A DNA stretch of 56,246 nt from JAWVFN01 sp963696625 (GTDB lineage Bacteria; Actinomycetota; Thermoleophilia; Solirubrobacterales; 70-9), in contig CAVOKZ010000053.1 of assembly GCA_963696625.1 (NCBI GenBank), positions 1-56,246 of the forward strand, given 5' to 3'. The translations under genes and the position numbers were made by a program. How positions within the stretch are numbered: position 1 is the stretch's first letter; every line of letters begins with the position of its first letter. Of this stretch, positions 51,286 to 56,246 are shown piece by piece. The notes under the pieces are model-generated. The model saw nothing but the letters and a program-made list of their open reading frames with translations, was not told the origin of the DNA and did not search any database.

Positions 51286-52434
51286 GTGACCTTGCTGGAT
51301 TGGGGCATCGTCGCCTTCGCGCTTGCGATGGCGGTCTGGGGTTATCGCCAGGGGCTGGTGGTCGGTGCCCTGACCCTGTCCGGCTTCGCGCTCGGCGCCG
51401 TGATCGGAGGCCGCCTGGCGCCGTTGCTGCTGCCCGACGGCGCGCAGTCACCGTATGCGCCGATCGCGGCGCTGGCCGGCGCCGTGCTGATCGGCGGCTT
51501 CATCGCGGTGATCGTCGAGGGGGCCGCCTACGCGCTTCGGGGCCGCGTGGTGCGCGGGGACGCCGGGGCGGCGCTCGACGGCGTCGGCGGCGCCCTGCTG
51601 GTCGCGGCGCTCGGCCTGGCGCTCGCGTGGATGTTCGGCGCGGTCGCGCTCAACGCTCCGCACGCTCCGAAGCTGCGCGCCGCGGTTCAGAACTCGTCGA
51701 TTCTGCGCCGGCTCAACGATCTGCTGCCGCCGTCGGGGTTCGTCCTCAACGCCCTCCACCGGATCGACCCCGGCGTCTCGCTCCACGGTCCCCCGGCCCG
51801 GGTCGGTCCGCCCGATCCGGCTCTGGTCTCGGACCCCGAGGTCGGCGCCGCCGGCGACAGCGTCGTCCGCGTCCTCGGCACGGCCTGCGGTCTCGGGGTC
51901 GAGGGCTCGGGCTGGGTGGGCGGGGAGGGCCTCGTCGTCACCAACGCCCACGTCGTCGCCGGGGAGGAGGACACGACGGTCACCCTCCGCGACGGCGGCC
52001 CGCGCCTCGACGCCGTCCCGGTCCACTACGACCCCTCGAACGACATCGCGGTCCTGCGCGTGCTCGACCTCGGGCTCGAGCCGCTGCCGATCGCCGCCGT
52101 GCCGAAGCCCGGAACCGCGGGTGCGGTGCTCGGCTATCCGGGCAACGGCCCGTTCCACGCGTCGGCGGCGCGGGTCGGGGCGACGCAGGCGACGACCAGC
52201 GAGGATTCCTACGGAAACGGCCCGATCAGGCGGCAGCTCACGGCGCTGCGCGGCGCGGTGCGCAGCGGCAACTCGGGCGGGCCGCTGGTCGACGGCCTCG
52301 GCCGCGTCCTCACCACCGTCTTCGCCTCGACCCGGACCGGGCGGCCCGGCGGCTTCGGCGTCCCCAACGCGGTCGTCCGCGAGGCGCTTCGGGATTCGGC
52401 TTCCGAAGTCGACACGGGCGCGTGTGCCCGCTGA
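51286..52434 (+). CDS. MarP-like membrane serine protease (CvpA domain plus trypsin-like domain)
   Basis: 382 residues. Four membrane helices of the CvpA type (about 1-130) precede an extracytoplasmic trypsin fold with His in TNAHVV, Asp in SNDIAVL and Ser in SGNSGGPL. This is the architecture of Mycobacterium tuberculosis MarP (Rv3671c), which supports acid and oxidative stress survival. GTG 51286 follows TACTCG at 5 nt. Adjacent to a PBP, fitting an envelope role. Confidence 0.87.
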   Translation: MTLLDWGIVAFALAMAVWGYRQGLVVGALTLSGFALGAVIGGRLAPLLLPDGAQSPYAPIAALAGAVLIGGFIAVIVEGAAYALRGRVVRGDAGAALDGVGGALLVAALGLALAWMFGAVALNAPHAPKLRAAVQNSSILRRLNDLLPPSGFVLNALHRIDPGVSLHGPPARVGPPDPALVSDPEVGAAGDSVVRVLGTACGLGVEGSGWVGGEGLVVTNAHVVAGEEDTTVTLRDGGPRLDAVPVHYDPSNDIAVLRVLDLGLEPLPIAAVPKPGTAGAVLGYPGNGPFHASAARVGATQATTSEDSYGNGPIRRQLTALRGAVRSGNSGGPLVDGLGRVLTTVFASTRTGRPGGFGVPNAVVREALRDSASEVDTGACAR

Positions 52435-52440
52435 GCGGAC

Positions 52441-52484
52441 ATGAATTGTCGGCTCCTCCGCTTCGCGTCCGGGGCCGTCAGGCC
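52441..52484 (-). repeat. Structured repeat, copy 4 (reverse orientation)
   Basis: On the minus strand it reads CCCCGGACGCGAAGCGGAGG then ATTCAT. The loop is unchanged; the stem is short (CGGC/GCCG), again different from other copies. It lies between the MarP-like gene and the HxlR gene. Confidence 0.72.
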
Positions 52485-52513
52485 CAGCACTTACGCTCGG
52501 TAAGCTTCGTTAC

Positions 52514-52855
52514 ATGGAGATGAAGCACACCCAAACAGGGGCCCACGAGCGTGTCTGCCCGCACTACCACCACGCGGTCGAGCTGATCGGCCGGCGCTGG
52601 TCGGGGGCGATCCTCGCGGCGCTCGCCGAGGGGCCGATGCGCTTCGCCGAGCTGGCCGCATCGGTGCCCGGGATGTCCGACCGCCTGCTCTCCGAGCGCC
52701 TCAAGGAGCTCGAGCACGAGGGCATCGTCGAGCGCGAGGTCGAGTCCGGCACACCGGTTCGCGTCAGCTATTCGCTGACCGAGAAGGGCGTCGCCCTGAA
52801 GCCGGCTATGAACGCCCTCGGCAGCTGGGCCCGCAGCTGGCACGTCGCCGGCTGA
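52514..52855 (+). CDS. HxlR-family transcriptional regulator
   Basis: 113 residues of the winged-helix HxlR/MarR-like family: CPHYHHAVELIGRRWSGAIL, RFAELAASVPGMSDRLLSER and the wing VRVSYSLTEKG. An early Cys (C15) could be a redox or aldehyde sensor as in other HxlR proteins. A small inverted repeat (TTACGCTCGGTAA, 52492-52504) precedes the ATG and may be its operator. Confidence 0.87.
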   Translation: MEMKHTQTGAHERVCPHYHHAVELIGRRWSGAILAALAEGPMRFAELAASVPGMSDRLLSERLKELEHEGIVEREVESGTPVRVSYSLTEKGVALKPAMNALGSWARSWHVAG

Positions 52856-52952
52856 GCCTGCGCCGCTGACGACCCCCGGCGCGCCTGCAACCTCTGTTTC
52901 ACGCAGCGGAGCCGCTCCGTCTGCCGGGAATGTGTGTTTACGCTCACGAAGG

Positions 52953-54134
52953 ATGTCGATTCGAAGCCACATGGGGGCAGCAATCGCCTGCGCACTGTTT
53001 GCCTGCGCGCTGGCTTTCCCTGCCTCCGGGCAGGCCGCCCGGGTCGGCCTCGGCGGGCCCGAGGCGAAGGCCGCCGCCGGGCCGATGGCCGGCGACGGGA
53101 TGTGGATCTGGTACGTGAGCCGCTCGAGCGGCGGCAACCTCGCCAAGATCGCCGCGCGGGCCAAGATCAGCGGGATTGAGACGGTTTACATAAAGAGCGG
53201 CGACGCGGGCAAGTACTGGACCCAGTTCAACCGGGGCCTCGTCGACGCACTGCACGCCCGCGGCCTCAAGGTCTGCGCCTGGCAGTTCATCTACGGCAAC
53301 GCCCCGCTCGCGGAGGCCAACGTCGGCGTCGCCTCGGTCAACGCCGGCGCCGACTGCCTCGTGCTCGACGTCGAGGGCCAGTACGAGAGCAAGTACTCCT
53401 CGGCCGACCGCTTCATGACCTCGCTGCGGTCGCGGATCGGCAACACCTATCCGGTCGGCCTCTCCTCGTTCCCCTACGCCGATTACCACCCGGGGCTGCC
53501 GTACTCGGTCTTCCTCAACCCGGGCAACGGCGCCCAGGTCAACATGCCGCAGATGTACTGGAAGGCGATCGGGACCTCGGTGAAGACCGTCTTCTCCCAC
53601 ACCTTCCAGTTCAACGAGATCTACAAGCGCCCGATCGCGCCCACCGGCCAGACCTACATGCGCCCGAAGCCGAAGGCGCTGAAGAAGTTCCGCCGCTTCT
53701 CGAAGTCCTACGGCGGCCTCGGCGTCAGCTGGTGGAGCTGGCAGGAGACCTCGCGCAAGCAGTGGCGCGCGCTGCGCGGCGACCCGCCGGCCTACGGCAC
53801 CCCGGCGCTGCTGTGGCCGACGCTGAAGACCGGCTCGAAGGGCGACGCCGTGGTCTGGGCGCAGCAGCACCTCAGCGGCGCCGGGCTGGGCACGCCGGTC
53901 ACCGGGACCTTCGGCGCCACGACCGCATCGGCGGTGCGCAGCTTCCAGGCCTCGCACGGCCTGCTCCAGACGGGAATCATCGACGCCTCGACCTGGCCGG
54001 CGCTGCTCACGGTGACGCCGGCCTACGTCGCCTGGGGTGCCTCGACGCGCTCCGGTTTCGGTTCGCCCCCGGCGCCCGAATCGGCTGCGCTGCCGAGCCG
54101 GTTTGAGATTCCCACCAAGTTCCAGCAGGGCTGA
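52953..54134 (+). CDS. Secreted TIM-barrel (glycoside-hydrolase-like) protein with peptidoglycan-binding domain
   Basis: About 393 residues. A signal peptide (IACALFACALAFPASGQAA) leads to a barrel-like domain with IETVYIKSGD, LKVCAWQFIYGN and CLVLDVEGQYE (likely acidic site), then a PG_binding_1 domain (LKTGSKGDAVVWAQQHL ... GIIDASTWPALL). It probably binds and may cleave wall polymers. ATG 52953 is chosen over GTG 52932 because the Sec signal starts there. Two palindromes follow. Confidence 0.75.
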   Translation: MSIRSHMGAAIACALFACALAFPASGQAARVGLGGPEAKAAAGPMAGDGMWIWYVSRSSGGNLAKIAARAKISGIETVYIKSGDAGKYWTQFNRGLVDALHARGLKVCAWQFIYGNAPLAEANVGVASVNAGADCLVLDVEGQYESKYSSADRFMTSLRSRIGNTYPVGLSSFPYADYHPGLPYSVFLNPGNGAQVNMPQMYWKAIGTSVKTVFSHTFQFNEIYKRPIAPTGQTYMRPKPKALKKFRRFSKSYGGLGVSWWSWQETSRKQWRALRGDPPAYGTPALLWPTLKTGSKGDAVVWAQQHLSGAGLGTPVTGTFGATTASAVRSFQASHGLLQTGIIDASTWPALLTVTPAYVAWGASTRSGFGSPPAPESAALPSRFEIPTKFQQG

Positions 54135-54135
54135 A

Positions 54136-54161
54136 CCTAAAGGGGGTCAGACCCCTTTAGG
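54136..54161. repeat. GGGGTC-A-GACCCC palindrome with CCTAAA/TTTAGG arms
   Basis: A nearly perfect 26-bp inverted repeat with one extra G (core 54143-54155), directly after the preceding stop. Confidence 0.87.
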
Positions 54162-54201
54162 TGATTTGAACTCAGGTTGGGCGCAGACGGGGCTTGAACG
54201 G

Positions 54202-54231
54202 AACTTAAAGGGGGTCAGACCCCTTTAAGTT
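54202..54231. repeat. GGGGTC-A-GACCCC palindrome with AACTTAAA/TTTAAGTT arms
   Basis: A 30-bp inverted repeat, core 54211-54223. Together with the previous copy it forms a pair 40 bp apart between converging genes. The rest of 54232-54300 holds nothing recognisable. Confidence 0.87.
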
Positions 54232-54300
54232 GGTGACGTGGCAGGAGTCGTCTACTACGCGGGCTTTGGCTACCGGAATGGTGGAGCTGAGCTACTCGAT

Positions 54301-55083
54301 TCAGTGATCGTGGCCGTGGTCGTGCCCGCGGACGGTCCGCCATGACGCCCAGGTGATCTCTCCGATGACGGCAGTGATCGCGATCGCGATCAGCGGGTCC
54401 GCAATCGTGAGCCCGAGCGCAACGAGAGCGGCGCTGGCCATCACGCCGAGGCTGACGAACGCGTCGCTATGGGCGTGGTTGCCGTCGGCGATCAGCGCCG
54501 GGCTTTCGAGGCGGCGCCCGGCGCCGAGCCTGACCCGTGCGGCGATCTCGTTGCCGAGGAACCCGACTGCGCCGGCGACTCCGAGCGCGAACAGATGGTC
54601 GGGCGGGCTCGGGTTGACGATCTTCTCGACCGCGACGGCGCCTGCCACGCAGGCGCTGATGAAGATCGCGGCCACGACCGCCAGGCCTGCCCAGGTCTCG
54701 GCCTTCCTCGAGCGGAGCAGAAAGGCGGCGCCCAAGGGGATCGCCGTCAGCGCGTCGCCGAAGTTGTGGATCAAATCGGCGAGCAGCGCGACGCTGCCGC
54801 CGGCGATGTAGACGATCGCCTGGATCGCCGCGGTGATGCCAAGGACCGCGAGCGAAACGAGGACGGCCTGGATACCCGCCTTCGATCGCTTGATCTCGTC
54901 GTCGACCAACCCGTGTGAGTGGCCGTGGCCGTTTGAATCGCGCGCTGCGGCCGTGGACGGCGCCGCAGGGCGCGATCGCCGGGGATGGAGAAAGTGGCGG
55001 TGAGCACCCCGGTGGCGATGCCTGTGCGTGTGAGCGCCGTGCGAATGGACCGTCGTGTCGGTCATGCCCGAATCATCGCTCAC
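54301..55083 (-). CDS. Cation diffusion facilitator (CzcD-like) metal efflux protein
   Basis: 260 residues. A His-rich N-tail (HSHGAHTHRHRHRGAHRH, GHGHSHG) precedes six membrane helices; metal-site residues lie in LIHNFGD and NHAHSDAFVSLG, and the C-terminus ends in another His cluster (GHDHGHDH). It exports Zn2+ or related cations using protons. GTG 55083 overlaps the upstream stop (GTGA), so it is coupled to the GGCT-like gene. Confidence 0.9.
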   Translation of the reverse strand: MSDDSGMTDTTVHSHGAHTHRHRHRGAHRHFLHPRRSRPAAPSTAAARDSNGHGHSHGLVDDEIKRSKAGIQAVLVSLAVLGITAAIQAIVYIAGGSVALLADLIHNFGDALTAIPLGAAFLLRSRKAETWAGLAVVAAIFISACVAGAVAVEKIVNPSPPDHLFALGVAGAVGFLGNEIAARVRLGAGRRLESPALIADGNHAHSDAFVSLGVMASAALVALGLTIADPLIAIAITAVIGEITWASWRTVRGHDHGHDH

Positions 55084-55661
55084 CAGCGGCGCGGGTTACC
55101 GCGCGGGATCTCGTCCTTGACCAGCGTCGCCTCGACGACTTCGACCGGGGGCTCCCCGCTGGTTCGGCGGAACCGCTCGAGCTCGCCCTCGCCGAGCTCG
55201 GAGAGGCCGTACTCGACGATGTCGAGATAGGCGCAGACGATGATCGAGTTGGGAGGGGGCTCGGGGGCGAAATTCCCGGGGCGTTTGGCCGTGTAGGTGA
55301 TGACCCGGCCGTCGATCGCCCCCTCGCGAGAGGTGATCCGGTCGCTGACGTCGACCCGGTCGTAGCGCATCTCGCGCCGGTCGATTCGGTCGAGCTCGCC
55401 CTCGTCGAGCTCGATCAGCCCGCCGTTGACCGGCCCGGCCTCGTCCTCGCCCTCCTCGACGTTGAGCCCGAGGATGAAGTCGGGCAGCGAGCCGTCGGGG
55501 CGGGCGAAGGTCTTCTCGGTCCTGTGGTTGTCGCGCAGCAGCGACCAGCGCCGGCGCCAGCCGCTGAGCTCGGCGGGAACGACCTCGACCGGCCGGTCGA
55601 GGGTATGCCCGGCGCTCTCTGGGGCGACCAGCGACCCGTAGCCGAAGACCCAGGTGCTCAT
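55080..55661 (-). CDS. Gamma-glutamylcyclotransferase-like protein
   Basis: 193 residues: VFGYGSLVAPES is the substrate loop of the GGCT fold, followed by VPAELSGWRRRW and GGLIELDEGELDRIDRRE with the acidic catalytic region. It could split gamma-glutamyl compounds. Its ATG overlaps the stop of the upstream nuclease gene (ATGA). Confidence 0.82.
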   Translation of the reverse strand: MSTWVFGYGSLVAPESAGHTLDRPVEVVPAELSGWRRRWSLLRDNHRTEKTFARPDGSLPDFILGLNVEEGEDEAGPVNGGLIELDEGELDRIDRREMRYDRVDVSDRITSREGAIDGRVITYTAKRPGNFAPEPPPNSIIVCAYLDIVEYGLSELGEGELERFRRTSGEPPVEVVEATLVKDEIPRGNPRRW

Positions 55662-56246
55662 GCGACCAGCCGCAGCATTCCTTCATCCCACTTCCAGCGC
55701 GGGCACAGCCTCGCCTGGGCCGGGCATTCGCCGCAGAGCCGATCGTGGGGCGCGTCGGTGGGCTCGAACTCGCCGGCGTCGATCCGAGCGAGGGTCTTCT
55801 CGAGCTTGTCCTTTCCTGCGGCGACGTCGGTGGGGGTGAGGTCGGCGAGCTCCGGGTCCTCGGCGGCGGCGAGGAAGACATATGCGCTGCGGATCGGGTG
55901 CTCGAGCCCGCCGGCGGCGAGGGCGTAAATCAGGCGCTGGGTCTCGTACTGCCCAAGCCCTTGGCGGGGTCTCTCCCTGTCCGTCTTGTAGTCGAGAACC
56001 ATCCGCGTCCCGTCGGCGAGCTCGGCCATCAGGTCGATCTTCCCGGCGATCAGGGTGTCGCCGAGCTTGAACGAGAACGGGACCTCCACCTGGCTCGACT
56101 TTGCCTCTCGGACTTGGTCGCAGAGCGGGGAGTTGAGCCAGTCGCGGACCATCGCCTCGGCTCGTTCGATGTCCGGCGCTGCCTCGCGTGTGAGGAGCGA
56201 CCGGAGCTCGACCGGGTCCGGGTCTCGCCAGCCTCTTCGCCCGCAC
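55658..56246 (-). CDS. C-terminal part of a RecB/AddA-type helicase-nuclease, PD-(D/E)xK domain (5' end outside window)
   Basis: The last about 195 residues of a larger protein open at the window edge. The nuclease motif is AGKIDLMAELADG and MVLDYKTDR (D ... D-x-K), with a later QLRIYALA-like Q motif (ETQRLIYALAAG) and a Cys cluster LCGECPAQARLCP like the Fe-S ligands of AddB/Cas4 nucleases. It probably ends a UvrD-family repair helicase. A stand-alone reading from ATG 56152 is possible but the frame continues upstream. Confidence 0.75.
   Translation of the reverse strand, partial: CGRRGWRDPDPVELRSLLTREAAPDIERAEAMVRDWLNSPLCDQVREAKSSQVEVPFSFKLGDTLIAGKIDLMAELADGTRMVLDYKTDRERPRQGLGQYETQRLIYALAAGGLEHPIRSAYVFLAAAEDPELADLTPTDVAAGKDKLEKTLARIDAGEFEPTDAPHDRLCGECPAQARLCPRWKWDEGMLRLVA

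Noticed and set aside
51048..51308. N-terminal extension of the penicillin-binding protein to 51308
   Set aside because: It would translate the whole fold-back element; the membrane-anchor N-terminus from ATG 51047 is normal.
1..56246. rRNA, tRNA or tmRNA genes
   Set aside because: No stretch with tRNA-like arms and TTC-loop spacing or rRNA landmarks was noticed by eye; a tRNAscan-SE and Infernal run would settle it.

Overview
The window is about 70% GC with dense, short-gapped genes. Its families point to a high-GC actinobacterium, most likely class Thermoleophilia (Solirubrobacterales-like); this is inferred from gene content and codon style, not from a marker gene. Pointers include a cell-wall-binding-repeat-2 lipoprotein, DUF4383 and CvpA-trypsin membrane proteins, many small secreted proteins, and many genes with a TANNNT box 6-12 nt before the start codon and no Shine-Dalgarno site. 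No rRNA, tRNA or CRISPR array was seen.

Layout. 0-8 kb: a PlsC-GpsA fusion, an ECF sigma factor with a small membrane partner, DUF4383, a rhomboid protease, a PhoD-like phosphatase, SRPBCC and BtuF-like proteins, and a pterin dehydratase. 8-20 kb: a palindrome cluster, a sulfotransferase, a CNNM/CBS protein, M1 and M28 peptidases, DUF1275, 3-hydroxyacyl-CoA dehydrogenase, a sterol-desaturase-like hydroxylase, GNAT, thiolase, two lipoproteins and an AlkA-type glycosylase. 20-27.5 kb: an MBL hydrolase, a cell-wall-binding lipoprotein, an acyl-CoA dehydrogenase, an M23 peptidase, an alpha/beta hydrolase and the start of lysA. Almost every gene here carries one or more single-base frameshifts while its codons stay intact, which looks like local sequence error more than gene decay. 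27-35 kb: the aspartate-family genes lysA-hom-thrC-thrB, interrupted by a VapBC module, a RAYT transposase with its palindromes, and small redox genes. 35-42 kb: an L,D-transpeptidase, an AAA/DUF4143 ATPase, CHAP and NlpC/P60 proteins, and secreted proteins. 42-47 kb: glutamate synthase large subunit. 47-56 kb: lipoproteins, a penicillin-binding protein, a MarP-like protease, HxlR, a TIM-barrel/PG-binding protein, a CDF transporter, a GGCT-like protein and the end of a RecB-type nuclease.

The genes are mostly amino-acid supply (Lys/Thr/Glu), fatty-acid turnover (thiolase and acyl-CoA dehydrogenase sharing a candidate operator) and cell-envelope remodelling (PBP, L,D-transpeptidase, NlpC/P60, CHAP, M23, MarP).

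The most unusual material is non-coding. There are three dispersed repeat families: (1) GGGGTC-A/T-GACCCC palindromes flanking, and supplying the stop codon of, a REP-associated tyrosine transposase whose catalytic Tyr appears to be Cys; (2) a stem-loop of up to 65 bp with a nearly invariant loop (GGACGCGAAGCGGAG) and stems that change in both arms, in four copies; (3) a 165-bp fold-back element in two equal-length copies, each directly upstream of a cell-wall gene in the same orientation.
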